From Maricaulis sp. (lineage in GTDB: Bacteria; Pseudomonadota; Alphaproteobacteria; Caulobacterales; Maricaulaceae): a stretch of DNA of 46,649 nt. Shown one piece after another: positions 17,805-30,212 of the stretch (positions are counted from its first letter, which is position 1; each line of letters starts with the position of its first letter). The notes under the pieces are model-generated. The model searched no databases, was not told where the DNA came from, and saw only the letters and a program-made list of their open reading frames with translations. Location: contig NZ_JASBRW010000039.1 of assembly GCF_030149235.1 (NCBI RefSeq), positions 1 through 46,649 of the forward strand. Direction: 5' to 3'. Made by a program: the position numbers and the translations under genes.

Positions 17805-19235
17805 TCAGTCAGCGCGGATTCGCTCGACAAGCTGGTCGAGAGCGGCGTCAGTTTCGCCTCTAAGGAGCGGCAGGCTGAGCTCGATATCCGGCGTCACCGG
17901 GTGGGGATGATCATCGCCATTGGGGCGGATGATATGCGCCTTGGGATAACCAACCCGGATACCTGTGGCCGGCAGGGTGAAATATTCCATGGCACCATAG
18001 GTGGTCGACATGTCCGCCGTCGCTTCACCGGCAATAATGCCAAAGCCGTAATCCTGGACCAGCGCCGCGGTCGTCACCGCGTTGGAGTAGGAATAGCGGT
18101 TGATGAGAACATAGACCTCGCCCTGGAAACGCTCCCCCTCGCGCGGTTCAGCCTGGGGGAAGTCATAGAGGATGGTGTCGCCATTCTGGGCATTGGCAAA
18201 CAGCTCGGCATATTGCGCGCTGACCTCGCCGCCGCCTTCGGCCAGCCGGGCCGCATTGGACGCGGTCGTGGTCTCGCTGACCAGGAGGCGGAACTCGGAG
18301 GCGAACCGCCAGGCTTCATCGGCAAACCAGGCAATGATCGGGTCGGAGAAGGTGTTGTTGCCGCCGGGATTGTCGCGCAGGTCGAGGATAAGCGTGTCAG
18401 CATCGGCTGCGATGAATGCCCCAAAGGCGGTATCCACCCGGGCGACATAGCTCGTCGGGTCCCAGGGATTGCCGCCTTCATCGGTATTGTAGAACGGGCC
18501 CGGGCGCAGATAGCCGATATCCTCGCCGATCATGCGGGCATCGAAGAGCGGTAGTTGGAAGGATTGCATAGGGGCTTCCGGTAGGGTCGCCATAGCGTCG
18601 CTGGACAGTAGCGGGACGTTGATACGATGATCACGGCCATCGCCGCGGCGCACGGTTATGCTCAGGCTTTCGGCCTGCGGGTATTCCAGCCAGACCACAG
18701 CCGGGAAATAGCTTTCCAGCAGGGTATAGGCGAATTCGGGTGTGTCTGCCGACAGGTGCGCGGTCATGCGGTCGAGCCAGAGCGCATTGGGCTGCCCGTT
18801 GATGGCAATAATCTCGTCACCGCGTACCAGTCCGTTTTCCAGAGGCAGGACGCTCTCGACCAGAACACGGCCATCGCGGATGCGAATATCAAAGGGCACC
18901 GCTCCGCCTCCGTTATCGCGCCAAGCGAACCAGTCGCTCACCGGAAAATCGATGCGCGTATGGGCAATTCGGATTTCAGACAGGAAGGTCTGGAAATAGA
19001 CCGAGGCCTCAAACGCAGACATCGAGTTGTCGATTTCGTGCAGCATTTCAGCATGGCGCTGATCAAGCACGGATTGCGGGGTGGCAGAGTAGAGCCCCGG
19101 CTGGGCTGATTGCAGTGTGGTGTAGAGATGCCTGAAATCGCGCCGCAGCGCGTCCGCTGTGAAGCTGTCGCTTGATTGCGCGGGGGCCGGGGCTGCCATC
19201 AGGTTGAGGGCGAGGGCAATGAAAGTCAGACGCAT
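17805..19235 (-). CDS. Secreted S41-family peptidase
   Basis: The 476-residue product has a signal peptide (cut near residue 20, after APAPAQ), an N-terminal helical region, and a degenerate PDZ-like segment (NGLVRGDEIIAINGQPNALW). The C-terminal tail-specific-protease fold has LILDLRDNPGGNN, the likely catalytic serine in INRYSYSNAV and a late GYPKAHIIRPNG. The NPGG and YSYSNA motifs are typical of S41 peptidases related to Tsp/CtpA. It should act in the periplasm or outside the cell. It diverges from the CadC-like regulator across a 126-base gap, which may control it. Confidence 0.87.
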   Translation of the reverse strand: MRLTFIALALNLMAAPAPAQSSDSFTADALRRDFRHLYTTLQSAQPGLYSATPQSVLDQRHAEMLHEIDNSMSAFEASVYFQTFLSEIRIAHTRIDFPVSDWFAWRDNGGGAVPFDIRIRDGRVLVESVLPLENGLVRGDEIIAINGQPNALWLDRMTAHLSADTPEFAYTLLESYFPAVVWLEYPQAESLSITVRRGDGRDHRINVPLLSSDAMATLPEAPMQSFQLPLFDARMIGEDIGYLRPGPFYNTDEGGNPWDPTSYVARVDTAFGAFIAADADTLILDLRDNPGGNNTFSDPIIAWFADEAWRFASEFRLLVSETTTASNAARLAEGGGEVSAQYAELFANAQNGDTILYDFPQAEPREGERFQGEVYVLINRYSYSNAVTTAALVQDYGFGIIAGEATADMSTTYGAMEYFTLPATGIRVGYPKAHIIRPNGDDHPHPVTPDIELSLPLLRGETDAALDQLVERIRAD

Positions 19236-19299
19236 GGCAATTCCTTAAGTCACATCATCGATCAACCGCTAGCCTTGTGTGCGCTTCCATTTCACGCCA

Positions 19300-19337
19300 T
19301 GACCGGACTATCCTTTTGACCTGACCTTTTTCTGACC
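19300..19337 (+). promoter_or_regulatory. TGACC direct-repeat cluster
   Basis: Four TGACC pentamers occur at 19300, 19317, 19322 and 19333, in a divergent gap between the S41 peptidase gene and the CadC-like regulator. The spacing (17, 5, 11) is irregular. OmpR-type winged helices usually bind direct repeats, so this is a candidate operator for the neighbouring regulator. Function is inferred. Confidence 0.35.
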
Positions 19338-19361
19338 CTTGAGTTCGTCCGGAGTAGAGTC

Positions 19362-20585
19362 TTGAATTTGCAGGCAGGCTTCCAGCTAGAAAATATCAGG
19401 GTTGAGCCGGGAAATGGCCGCCTCTTCCGTGATGGCGAGATCATCGAGGTGGAGCCCAAGGTGATGGGCCTGTTATGCCTTCTGGCCGAGGCCGCCGGGG
19501 ACACGGTGAGCCGCGACAGGATCGGTGAGAAGGTCTGGCCCGGTGTCACGGTGAATGAAGACGCCCTGTCGCGCGCGGTGTGGAAACTGCGCCGGGCGCT
19601 GGGGGATGAAGCGCGCGCCGCAAGATTTGTGGTCACTGTGCCCAAGCGTGGTTACCGGTTGGGCGTCGCAGTTGAACCTCTGGCCAGCGATGAAACCGGC
19701 CTGCCGCTCTGGCTGCCCTTTGCTGGAATTGGTGCGGCGCTGGTCCTGGCTGCCGTGGTCGCGCTGCTGCTCATACTGCCGGCGGATAGCCCTCAAAACG
19801 AGCCTGCGGCGGATTTGATCGCCCGGGCCGATGATTTCTATGCCCAGATGACCCGAAGCGAGAATGAGGCGGCCCTGCGCCTGTATCAGCGCGCGCTGGA
19901 AATCGACCCGGCCAGTGCCCAGGCCCAGGCGGGTCTTGCCAATGCCATCACCCAGAGTGTAGTGCGCTGGTCGCCGGGCGACTGGCCCGAGGTGGGGCTG
20001 AATTCGCGGATCCAGACCGCCCTGACCAATGGCCGGACGGCGACGCCGGAGGCACGCCAGCAATTGCAGCGGGCTTTGGGGCATGCCCGCCAGGCGCTTG
20101 AGATCGATCCGGGCTATGCCCCGGGCTATCGCGCGCTAGGGCTGGCAAGCTCGGCGATGGGAGATATCAGCGGGGCGATGCGCGCTTATGACCGGGCCGT
20201 GACCATTGATCCGGATAACTGGGAAAGCCTGATGAACCTGTCCGACCTCTATGGCTATCAGGGACAGTCTGAACTCTCGCTGCGCTATCTGGAACAATCC
20301 TTTGAAGCCATGACCCGGCGCTATGACGATGAGACCGCGCGAATCCGGCCCTGGCATTCCGGAGCCGGGCTGATGATCGCGCGCCGGCACGTCGAACAGG
20401 ATCGGGTTGAGGAGGCCGAGCGCTGGTATCGCCGTGTCCTGCACTGGGACCCGTTCAATGCCGAAGCGATCCCGGAACTGGCGGCTATCCTGATCGCCCG
20501 TGGCGAGATGCGTGCGGCGCGGGAATTGTGTGCCGGCTTGTCGACCGCTGCGGCTGTTGCCGCCTGTTCATCTGAAACGCCGTAA
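19362..20585 (+). CDS. CadC-like transmembrane regulator with TPR repeats
   Basis: The 407-residue protein has an OmpR/PhoB-type winged helix at about 8-101 (EPKVMGLLCLLAEAAGDTVS, then the RAVWKLRRALGD recognition region and VPKRGYRL wing). A transmembrane helix spans about 116-140 (GIGAALVLAAVVALLLIL), and TPR-like repeats occupy 158-400. DNA binding in the cytoplasm coupled to a periplasmic TPR sensor is the expected design. The start codon is TTG, supported by GGAG 7 bases upstream; no ATG fits the winged-helix N-terminus. It diverges from the S41 peptidase gene. Confidence 0.86.
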   Translation: MNLQAGFQLENIRVEPGNGRLFRDGEIIEVEPKVMGLLCLLAEAAGDTVSRDRIGEKVWPGVTVNEDALSRAVWKLRRALGDEARAARFVVTVPKRGYRLGVAVEPLASDETGLPLWLPFAGIGAALVLAAVVALLLILPADSPQNEPAADLIARADDFYAQMTRSENEAALRLYQRALEIDPASAQAQAGLANAITQSVVRWSPGDWPEVGLNSRIQTALTNGRTATPEARQQLQRALGHARQALEIDPGYAPGYRALGLASSAMGDISGAMRAYDRAVTIDPDNWESLMNLSDLYGYQGQSELSLRYLEQSFEAMTRRYDDETARIRPWHSGAGLMIARRHVEQDRVEEAERWYRRVLHWDPFNAEAIPELAAILIARGEMRAARELCAGLSTAAAVAACSSETP

Positions 20586-20648
20586 AATGGGCGGCAGGTT
20601 CAATTGATTAGGCCACATATTGCTGGCCGATCCATTCTGGGGGGAAAC

Positions 20649-22847
<2,199 letters not shown>

Positions 22848-22854
22848 GACCGTG

Positions 22855-23505
22855 TCAGTCGTGCGGGTTCATCAAGAGGTCGGCCCCGAATTCGCGCACC
22901 TGCAATCGCACCCGTTCACCGGCAACGCGGGCCTTGCCCTCGCAAGCCAGGGCGATGCATTGGGGGTAGAGCTGATGCTCGGCCTCGAGCACACGGGCGG
23001 CCAGCGTGTCCGGCGTATCTCCATGCAGGACCGGAACAGCCGCCTGGCCGATGATCGGGCCATCATCCATTTCCGGGCGTACATAGTGCACCGTGCAGCC
23101 ATGAATGCGCACGCCCGCTTCCAGCGCCCGCTCATGCGTATGCAGGCCCTTGAAGGCCGGCAGCAAGGAGGGGTGGATATTGATCAGCAGATCACGCCAT
23201 TTCTCGGTGAAGAAGGGGGTCAGGATGCGCATGAACCCGGCCAGGCAGACAATGCGGGCGCCGTACAGACGGATCAGCGTGTCCAGCGCCTGTTCGAAAT
23301 CCTCGCGGGTTTCGTATTCGCGGTGATCGATCACTTCGGTCTCGATCCCCGCGGCTTCCGCCACGGCGAGGCCCGGCGCATCGGGCTTGTTGGACGCAAC
23401 GAGGACGATCTCGGCGGGGTAGTCCTCCGCCTTGGCCGCTTCGATGATTGCCTGCATGTTGGAGCCGCGCCCGGAGATGAGCACAGCGATCTTAGTTTTC
23501 GCCAT
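22855..23505 (-). CDS. purN: Phosphoribosylglycinamide formyltransferase
   Basis: Third step of purine synthesis: formylates GAR with 10-formyl-tetrahydrofolate. The 216-residue protein has the GRGSNMQAIIEA substrate loop, the catalytic Asn and His in INIHPSLLPAF, and the late EMDDGPIIGQAAV carrying the catalytic Asp. It lies 17 bases after purM on the same strand, the usual purM-purN pair. Confidence 0.96.
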   Translation of the reverse strand: MAKTKIAVLISGRGSNMQAIIEAAKAEDYPAEIVLVASNKPDAPGLAVAEAAGIETEVIDHREYETREDFEQALDTLIRLYGARIVCLAGFMRILTPFFTEKWRDLLINIHPSLLPAFKGLHTHERALEAGVRIHGCTVHYVRPEMDDGPIIGQAAVPVLHGDTPDTLAARVLEAEHQLYPQCIALACEGKARVAGERVRLQVREFGADLLMNPHD

Positions 23506-23522
23506 CAGGTCTGTGTCCTGGG

Positions 23523-24563
23523 TCAGGCTGCTTGAAGTTCACCGACAATGATGCCGGTCTCACCGTTTTCGGCAAGCATGGAAAGCGCCTGGTCGACGTC
23601 CTCGCGAGCGACGGACAGGAGCATGCCGATGCCGCAATTGAAGGTGCGGTGCATTTCGCTCTCGGCAATGCCGCCGGTCTCCGCCAGCCACTTGAATACC
23701 GGTGGCAGCTCAAAGGCACCGTAATCAATCACTGGATTGAGCGATTTCGGGGTCATGCGCGGCGGGTTTTCAACCAGGCCACCGCCGGTGATGTGGGCCA
23801 GACCATTCACCAGGCCCGCCTTGATCAGCGGCAGGCAGGCTTTGACATAAAGCCGCGTCGGCGCAAGCAGGGCATCGCCCAGGCTCTGTTGCGGTGCGAA
23901 CGGGGCCGGGTCGGGCCAGTCCAGGCCGGCCACCTCGACGACTTTGCGGACCAGGGAATAGCCATTGGAGTGCACGCCGGAAGAGGCGAGGCCGATGAGG
24001 ACATCGCCGGCCGACATACGATCATGGTCGGGCAGGAGGCGTCCGCGTTCGGCCGCACCGACGACGAAGCCGGCAAGGTCGAAATCCTCGCCTTCATACA
24101 TGCCAGGCATTTCTGCCGTTTCGCCGCCGATCAAGGCGCAGCCGCTTTCCCGGCAGCCGGCCGCGATACCGGCGACGATGTCGGCGCCGCGCTCCGGGTC
24201 GAGCTTCGAGGTCGCCAGGTAATCGAGGAAGAAGAGCGGCTCGGCACCCTGGGCCAGGATGTCGTTGACGCACATGGCCACGAGATCAATGCCAACCGTG
24301 TCGACCTTGCCGGTGGCGATGGCGAGTTTCAGCTTGGTGCCGACGCCATCCGTGCCGGAAATCAGGATCGGATCATCATAGCCTGCGGCCTTGAGATCAA
24401 AGGCGCCACCGAAACCGCCCAGGTCTGCTGCCGCGCCAGGACGACGGGTCGAAGCCGCCAGCGGCTTGATGCGATCGACCAGCGCATCGCCGGCATCAAT
24501 ATCGACACCGCTATCGGCATAGGTCAGCCCGTTAGCCGGAGCGCCCGTTTCCTTGTTCGCCAT
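23523..24563 (-). CDS. purM: Phosphoribosylformylglycinamidine cyclo-ligase
   Basis: AIR synthetase, step five of purine synthesis. The 346-residue product starts at ATG 24563 with a GAGGGA ribosome site; an in-frame extension to 24623 adds 20 unconserved residues. Family landmarks include [40 protein letters not shown] and the late [13 protein letters not shown]. It is the first gene of purM-purN-arfB and diverges from the DUF2066 gene over 135 bases. Confidence 0.96.
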   Translation of the reverse strand: MANKETGAPANGLTYADSGVDIDAGDALVDRIKPLAASTRRPGAAADLGGFGGAFDLKAAGYDDPILISGTDGVGTKLKLAIATGKVDTVGIDLVAMCVNDILAQGAEPLFFLDYLATSKLDPERGADIVAGIAAGCRESGCALIGGETAEMPGMYEGEDFDLAGFVVGAAERGRLLPDHDRMSAGDVLIGLASSGVHSNGYSLVRKVVEVAGLDWPDPAPFAPQQSLGDALLAPTRLYVKACLPLIKAGLVNGLAHITGGGLVENPPRMTPKSLNPVIDYGAFELPPVFKWLAETGGIAESEMHRTFNCGIGMLLSVAREDVDQALSMLAENGETGIIVGELQAA

Positions 24564-24642
24564 CGCGAATCCCTCAGCCCGTGGAAAAAAAGAGCGCGGA
24601 GTACAGTGCAAACGCCGGTGCAACGCAAGTCGCGGGCTTCAC

Positions 24643-24665
24643 GCCAGCTGCGGGGCAGCTATAGT
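24643..24665 (+). promoter_or_regulatory. Candidate -10 region for the DUF2066-hdaA-ppk operon
   Basis: TATAGT at 24660-24665 is a good -10 hexamer 33 bases ahead of the GTG start. The best upstream partner is TTCACG at 24638-24643, 16 bases away, a weak -35. It is placed sensibly in the divergent purM/DUF2066 gap. Confidence 0.3.
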
Positions 24666-24698
24666 GGCGGTCAAATCGCGCCACCAGGAGTTCTGCCC

Positions 24699-25796
24699 GT
24701 GCGTTCCTTTATTGCCGCCCTGAGCCTGTCGATCCTTGCTGTTGCCAGTGTTCAGGCCGACGACCCCTATACGGTGGAGAATGTCTCCATCGATGCCAGT
24801 GCTGATAATGCGCTGGAAGCTCAGACCGCCGCCATGCGTCAGGGCCAGGAAGATGCGGCGCGGGTCCTGATCGAGCGTTTGACGCTGCAGGAAGACCGTG
24901 CTGGCACAGGTTTCGATTTCGAGCCGCACATGAACGAGTTCGGTGAGATGGTGACCAGCGCCGATCTGGACGCGTCGGTTGTCGCGGAAATGATTTCCGG
25001 CCTGGAAATCCAGAACGAGCAGCGCAGCGCGACGCGCTACCTGGCCGAACTGACAATCAGCTTCGATCCGCGGGCCGTTGAGCGCGTGTTCGGTGCCTAT
25101 GGCATCCCCTATGTCTCCGCTCAGTCGCGGCCCACCCTGGTCCTGCCAATCCTCGACGGCGCGACCGATTTTCGGCTTTGGGACAATAATCCCTGGCGCC
25201 AGGCCTGGACGAGCCAGTCCTTCGCCAACTCTCTGACCCCGATGTTTGTGCCCGGCAACGGGGAGGGCGCGGCCCTGATCTCGGCACGCGATGCGCTGAG
25301 CCTGAATGAAGAAGCACTGCGCGCGGCAGGGGCCTATTACGGTGTCAACCGGATCGCGGTGCTGCGCGCCCAGGAGCGCGGCGGTATCCGCCGCGTCGGT
25401 GGCTATCTCGTCAATCTCGACAATGTCGAGGAGCTGACAGTCGAGACCTGGGGGCCGCAGACGGTATTCGGCGGCTGGAGCAATGCGGCGCAGCAATTTG
25501 TTCTGGATCGCGAGGCCGAGTGGAAGCGTCAGTCGGTCGTTCGCGGCGGCGAGACCCAAGAATTCCGCGTCACTGTGCTTTATGGTGGCCTCGAGGAATG
25601 GCGCCGCCTGCAAATGGCCCTGACCGGAACATCACTGATCGAGGATGCGCGTCTGGACGCCATGTCGCGCGATGGTGCGCTGATGACGGTGAATTATCGC
25701 GGTGCCCTGGAACAGCTGGTGTCCGAACTGGCTGAACGCGGCGCTGCCCTGGAAGAGTATCCGGACCTCGGCTGGGTCGTCCGGACAGAATTCTGA
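24699..25796 (+). CDS. DUF2066 secreted protein
   Basis: The 365-residue product begins at GTG 24699 with an AGGAG ribosome site 8 bases upstream and a clear signal peptide (FIAALSLSILAVASVQA). The following PYTVENVSIDASADNALEAQ and RVLIERLT are typical of DUF2066, a conserved proteobacterial periplasmic family of unknown role usually found next to hda. The open frame continues far upstream to 23532, but that part is antisense to purM and not coding. The gene is 25 bases ahead of hdaA and likely cotranscribed. Confidence 0.87.
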   Translation: MRSFIAALSLSILAVASVQADDPYTVENVSIDASADNALEAQTAAMRQGQEDAARVLIERLTLQEDRAGTGFDFEPHMNEFGEMVTSADLDASVVAEMISGLEIQNEQRSATRYLAELTISFDPRAVERVFGAYGIPYVSAQSRPTLVLPILDGATDFRLWDNNPWRQAWTSQSFANSLTPMFVPGNGEGAALISARDALSLNEEALRAAGAYYGVNRIAVLRAQERGGIRRVGGYLVNLDNVEELTVETWGPQTVFGGWSNAAQQFVLDREAEWKRQSVVRGGETQEFRVTVLYGGLEEWRRLQMALTGTSLIEDARLDAMSRDGALMTVNYRGALEQLVSELAERGAALEEYPDLGWVVRTEF

Positions 25797-25821
25797 TCCC
25801 GGTTACGGGGCTGACACAAGC

Positions 25822-26514
25822 ATGACGCAGCAATTGGCGCTGGATCTGCCCAACCGGGTCGATTTCAGCGCAGACAGCTTTATTCTCGGCGCTGCCAATC
25901 GAGAGGCCACAACGGCGCTCGAGCGCTGGCGCGACTGGCCGGCGGGGGCCTTTGCCCTGATCGGACCACCGGGCAGCGGCAAATCGCATCTGGCTTCGAT
26001 CTGGGCGCGGCGATCGGGTGCGCGGGTGACGTCGATCGATGAGCTGGGCGCAGCGCTCGACCAGATCGAGCCGGGCGCCGCGCTGGTGGTCGAAGATACC
26101 GAGCATGGCGGAAGCGACACGGCGCTGTTCCATGCCTTCAACCGGGCGGCCAAGGGCGAGCTTCCGGCTTTGCTGATGACGGCGCGGGTGCCGCCAGCAC
26201 AATGGGGAGCGGGTTTGCCGGACCTGGTTTCGCGGCTGCGGGCCTTGCCGCAGGTTGCCCTGCATGAGCCCGATGATGCGCTGCTGACCCAGTTGATCCG
26301 CAAACAGCTCAATGACCGGCATGCGCCGATCAAGCCGGGCGTGATTGAATACCTGCTGCCGCGCATGGAACGCTCGGTGGCTGCGGCAAGGACACTCGTT
26401 GACTTGCTAGACAAACGGGCGCTGGTAAAGCAGAGCCCGATCACACGCGTTGTTGCGCGTGAAGTGCTTGCAGAACTTAATCCGGACAGCCCTGATCCAG
26501 GAGACGGCGAATGA
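25822..26514 (+). CDS. hdaA: DnaA-inactivating AAA+ protein HdaA
   Basis: Works with the sliding clamp to stimulate ATP hydrolysis by DnaA after initiation. The 230-residue protein has an N-terminal clamp-binding motif QLALDL at residues 4-9 and Walker [10 protein letters not shown] at 48-56. A Walker-B-like VVEDTEHGG and a C-terminal AAA+ lid follow. It lacks the DnaA DNA-binding domain, separating it from DnaA. The position between DUF2066 and ppk is standard in alphaproteobacteria. Its stop overlaps the ppk start (ATGA). Confidence 0.9.
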   Translation: MTQQLALDLPNRVDFSADSFILGAANREATTALERWRDWPAGAFALIGPPGSGKSHLASIWARRSGARVTSIDELGAALDQIEPGAALVVEDTEHGGSDTALFHAFNRAAKGELPALLMTARVPPAQWGAGLPDLVSRLRALPQVALHEPDDALLTQLIRKQLNDRHAPIKPGVIEYLLPRMERSVAAARTLVDLLDKRALVKQSPITRVVAREVLAELNPDSPDPGDGE

Positions 26515-28685
26515 CCGCGGACCTTACCCCGGTGCCCGAAATCGAGCAGCTCAAGACCAGCCCCTCGCGCTTTCTTAATCGCGAGCTGTCCTGGTTGCGT
26601 TTCAACATGCGTGTCATCGAGGAAGCGGAGAACCTGCGTCACCCGGTTTTCGAACGTCTGCGCTTCCTGTCGATCTCGGCCTCGAACCTGGACGAATTCT
26701 TCATGGTGCGGGTCGCGGGTTTGCGGGCCCTGGTGCGCAATGGTGTTACCGCGACGAGTATTGATGGCCTGACTCCGGCCGAGCAGCTCGAGCAGATCCA
26801 TGTTCTCGCCAGCGAGCTGATGGGCAAGCAGCAGGCCCTGTGGGATTCGCTGAGCCGCGAGATTGCAGAGCACGGTGTTTCCGTTCTGGACGCGGACCAG
26901 TTGTCGAAGACCGATGCGGCCTGGCTGCATGGCGATTTCCTGTCCCACACCCTGCCGGTGATCACGCCGCTGGCCATCGATCCGGCGCATCCATTCCCAT
27001 TTATTCCCAATCTCGGCTTCGCTCTGGCGCTGCACCTGCGCAATAAGGAAGACGGCAAGGAAATGTATGGCCTCATCCCGATGCCGCTCGGGGTGAAGCG
27101 TTTTGTCGAACTGCCTGCCCGTGCCAGCGAGACACCGGGGCGGCCCGAGCGCCGTTTCATTGCGCTGGAAACCGTGCTGGCGATGTATGTGGACACGCTG
27201 TTCCCGGGCCATGAAGTGGTCGGGCAGGGCGCCTTCCGGGTTATTCGCGACAGCGATATCGAGATCGAGGAAGAGAGCGAGGACTTGGTCCTCGAGTTTG
27301 AAAACCTGCTCAAACAGCGCCGCCGCGGCGTCATTGTCCGGTTGAAGCTCGAGGCGAGCATGCCCGACCAGCTGCGCAATTTCATCATCGCCCATCTTCA
27401 TGCCGAGGATCAGGACGTGGTGCCGATCTCGGGGATTCTCGGCCTGGCCCAGGCGAGCGAGCTGATCCCTGACGACCGCCCCGAATTGCTCTTCCCGGCC
27501 TATGAGCCGCGTTATCCCGAGCGTATCCGCGATCATGGCGGGGATTGCTTCGCCGCGATCCGGGAAAAGGACATCGTCATCCAGCACCCCTATGAGAGTT
27601 TCGACGTGGTCGTCGCTTTCCTGCGCCAGGCGGTGGCCGATCCCGACGTGGTCGCGATCAAGCAGACGTTGTACCGCACCTCGAAGAACTCACCCATCGT
27701 CGCCGCCCTGATCGAGGCGGCCGAGGCGGGCAAGAATGTCACCGCCCTGGTCGAGCTCAAGGCGCGCTTTGACGAGGAAGCCAATCTGAAATGGGCGCGT
27801 GATCTGGAGCGTGCCGGCGTTCAGGTCGTCTATGGCTTCATCGAGTACAAGACCCACGCCAAGGTCTCGCTGGTGGTCCGCCGCGAGGGCAGCGAGCTGC
27901 GCACCTATGCGCATTTTGGCACCGGCAATTACCACCCGATCACGGCGCGGGTTTATACCGACCTGTCGCTGTTCACCGCCGATCCGGCCTTTGGCCGTGA
28001 TGCCGGTCGGGTGTTCAACTACATCACCGGTTATGCGCGGCCGCAGAATCTCGAGCGCCTGGCGCTGTCGCCGATCAATCTCAAGCAGACGCTGATCGAC
28101 AGCATCGAGAATGAGATCAAGAACGCCAAGGCCGGCAAGCCGGCGGCGGTCTGGGTCAAGCTCAACGCGCTGGTGCATCCGGAAATCATCGACGCGCTCT
28201 ACGCGGCCAGCCAGGCCGGTGTGAAGGTCGATCTCGTGGTGCGCGGTATTTGCTGTCTGCGTCCGGGGATACTGGGCTTGTCGGAGAATATCCGGGTGAA
28301 GAGCATTGTCGGACGCTTCCTCGAGCACACCCGTATCGTGGCCTTTGCCAATGGTCACGCCATGCCGTCGCCGCATGCCAAGATCTATATCTCTTCGGCC
28401 GACTGGATGCCGCGCAATCTGGATCGCCGGGTTGAGCATCTCTGCCCGATCCAGAACCCGACCGTACACCGCCAGGTGCTCGATCAGATCATGGTCGCCA
28501 ACCTCAATGACGAGGCCAATAGCTGGTATATGGACGGCGATGGCGATTATCGCCGGGTCGATGTCTCTGCCATTGAGGAGCCGTTCTCGGCCCATGCCTA
28601 TTTCATGACCAACCCGTCCCTGTCCGGACGCGGAGAGGCCCTGTCGGGCGATACTCCGCCGGTGCTGACCGGGAATGGCGGCTAG
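26511..28685 (+). CDS. ppk1: Polyphosphate kinase 1
   Basis: Makes inorganic polyphosphate from ATP, reversibly, through a phosphohistidine. The 724-residue protein has the family N-terminus [20 protein letters not shown]. The two catalytic histidines are His468 ([10 protein letters not shown]) and His622 ([20 protein letters not shown]). Their spacing is close to that of E. coli His435 and His592. It overlaps hdaA by 4 bases, has GGAGA upstream, and is followed within a few bases by ppx. Confidence 0.96.
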   Translation: MTADLTPVPEIEQLKTSPSRFLNRELSWLRFNMRVIEEAENLRHPVFERLRFLSISASNLDEFFMVRVAGLRALVRNGVTATSIDGLTPAEQLEQIHVLASELMGKQQALWDSLSREIAEHGVSVLDADQLSKTDAAWLHGDFLSHTLPVITPLAIDPAHPFPFIPNLGFALALHLRNKEDGKEMYGLIPMPLGVKRFVELPARASETPGRPERRFIALETVLAMYVDTLFPGHEVVGQGAFRVIRDSDIEIEEESEDLVLEFENLLKQRRRGVIVRLKLEASMPDQLRNFIIAHLHAEDQDVVPISGILGLAQASELIPDDRPELLFPAYEPRYPERIRDHGGDCFAAIREKDIVIQHPYESFDVVVAFLRQAVADPDVVAIKQTLYRTSKNSPIVAALIEAAEAGKNVTALVELKARFDEEANLKWARDLERAGVQVVYGFIEYKTHAKVSLVVRREGSELRTYAHFGTGNYHPITARVYTDLSLFTADPAFGRDAGRVFNYITGYARPQNLERLALSPINLKQTLIDSIENEIKNAKAGKPAAVWVKLNALVHPEIIDALYAASQAGVKVDLVVRGICCLRPGILGLSENIRVKSIVGRFLEHTRIVAFANGHAMPSPHAKIYISSADWMPRNLDRRVEHLCPIQNPTVHRQVLDQIMVANLNDEANSWYMDGDGDYRRVDVSAIEEPFSAHAYFMTNPSLSGRGEALSGDTPPVLTGNGG

Positions 28686-28688
28686 GTC

Positions 28689-30212
28689 TTGGTTTTGGGG
28701 GCGGAAGATCCGGGGCTGATCGCGGAGAATGCGATTGAACGCGATGTCGCCGTCATCGATGTCGGCTCGAATTCCGTGCGTCTGGTGCATTTCCGTCTCG
28801 AGGGCCGCGCCCTCTGGCCAATCTATAATGAAAAGGTCATGGCCGGGCTGGGCGAGGGTGTGCGTGAGACCGGGCGTCTCAATCCGGCGGGCGTCGAGAT
28901 CGCCCTGCGTGCGCTGAAGCGGTTCCGGCGTCTGCTTGATGCCAAGGCTGTTTCCGACCGTTACGTCGTCGCCACCGCTGCGGTGCGCAATGCCACGGAC
29001 GGTCCGGATTTCGTCGAGCAGGTCGCCGAGCGCTCCGGGCTGGAAGTCCAGGTACTCTCCGGGGCACAAGAGGGCGAAATGTCGGCTCTGGGACTGGTTG
29101 CCGGCATCCCCGATGCGCATGGCATGACCGGGGATCTCGGCGGGTCGAGTCTCGAGATCACGCCCCTGGTCAATGGTCGTCCGCAAGCCGGCAAGACCTT
29201 TCCGCTTGGGCCCCAGGAAGTGATCGGGGCCAAGGGCTGGGATTACTCCCGCGCCAAGCGCAAGATTGAAAAAGGCCTCGACGGGATTGATTTCTCCGGG
29301 ACCAAAGGCACGACCTTCTATGCCGTCGGGGGGGCGTGGCGGGCGCTGGCCCAGCTGGCCTTTGCCCGGTCAGGTTATCCGTTGCGCGTAGTGCACCAGT
29401 TTGGCCTCGACGAGAAACAGGTGCGCCAGTTGACGCGCCTGGCGGCGCGGCTGAGCCCCGCCTCGCTGGAAGGTATTCCGGGCATTGGCCGCCGGCGGGC
29501 CGCGACCTTGCCCTATGCCGCGCTCTTGCTGCGGCGGCTGGTCAAGCGCGGTGGTTTTGGTCGTATCGTGTTTTCTGCCTATGGTCTGCGCGAAGGCGTG
29601 ATCATGGCCGGGCAGCCGGAAAGCCTGCTCGATCAGGACCCGCTGGTCGCCGGCGCCGAGGCGCTAGCCCGGCCGGCCGCCCCGGCGCCCTCATTCGGCC
29701 GCGCGCTCGCGGTTTGGCTGCGGCCGGTGATGGAACCGCTCGCGCCGGTCTTCTCACCGCGCCGGGACTGGCTCTTGCTGGAAGCGGCCTGTCGCCTCGC
29801 CGATATGGGCGCGCGCATGCATCCCGATCATCGCACGGACCTCGCCCGCGAGACTGTGCTCTATGCGCCCTTTGCCGGGATTGAGCATGCCGAGCGGGCC
29901 TTCCTCGCCGCGGTCACGCATTACCGTCATGGTGGTTCCGTTCACGCCATGGACGTGATGGATGCCCCGCATCTGATGAGTGAAGCGCAGCATGAGCGCG
30001 CGCAATTCCTGGGGCTGGCCCTACGCCTGGCCGCCAAGCTCTCAGGCCGCTCGGAAGTCTTGCTCGGGCGCTTTACCCTAAGCACGCAAGCGGACCGCCT
30101 CCTGCTGCAAGTCGATGACAGCGTGCGCGATCTCTATGTTGAGCGGTCGATTTCCCAGCTCGGCGGCCTGGCCGGTATTATCGGCCGGGACGCGGTCGTG
30201 GAGTATCGCTAG
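28689..30212 (+). CDS. ppx: Exopolyphosphatase (Ppx/GppA family)
   Basis: Removes terminal phosphates from polyphosphate (or pppGpp); acetate/sugar kinase/actin-like fold. IDVGSNSVRLVHF near the start and GDLGGSSLEI mark the two nucleotide-loop segments. The 507-residue length includes a C-terminal HD-like helical domain (FAGIEHAERAFLAAVTHYRH). There is no ATG before the first motif; TTG 28689 or TTG 28695 is the likely start, so the true N-terminus is uncertain. Directly after ppk, so opposing activities share a transcript. The end overlaps convergent rnd by 4 bases. Confidence 0.9.
   Translation: MVLGAEDPGLIAENAIERDVAVIDVGSNSVRLVHFRLEGRALWPIYNEKVMAGLGEGVRETGRLNPAGVEIALRALKRFRRLLDAKAVSDRYVVATAAVRNATDGPDFVEQVAERSGLEVQVLSGAQEGEMSALGLVAGIPDAHGMTGDLGGSSLEITPLVNGRPQAGKTFPLGPQEVIGAKGWDYSRAKRKIEKGLDGIDFSGTKGTTFYAVGGAWRALAQLAFARSGYPLRVVHQFGLDEKQVRQLTRLAARLSPASLEGIPGIGRRRAATLPYAALLLRRLVKRGGFGRIVFSAYGLREGVIMAGQPESLLDQDPLVAGAEALARPAAPAPSFGRALAVWLRPVMEPLAPVFSPRRDWLLLEAACRLADMGARMHPDHRTDLARETVLYAPFAGIEHAERAFLAAVTHYRHGGSVHAMDVMDAPHLMSEAQHERAQFLGLALRLAAKLSGRSEVLLGRFTLSTQADRLLLQVDDSVRDLYVERSISQLGGLAGIIGRDAVVEYR

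Noticed and set aside
23532..24698. N-terminal 389 codons of the open frame that ends with DUF2066
   Set aside because: This part is antisense to purM. The GTG at 24699 has a good ribosome site and begins a signal peptide, so the true gene starts there.
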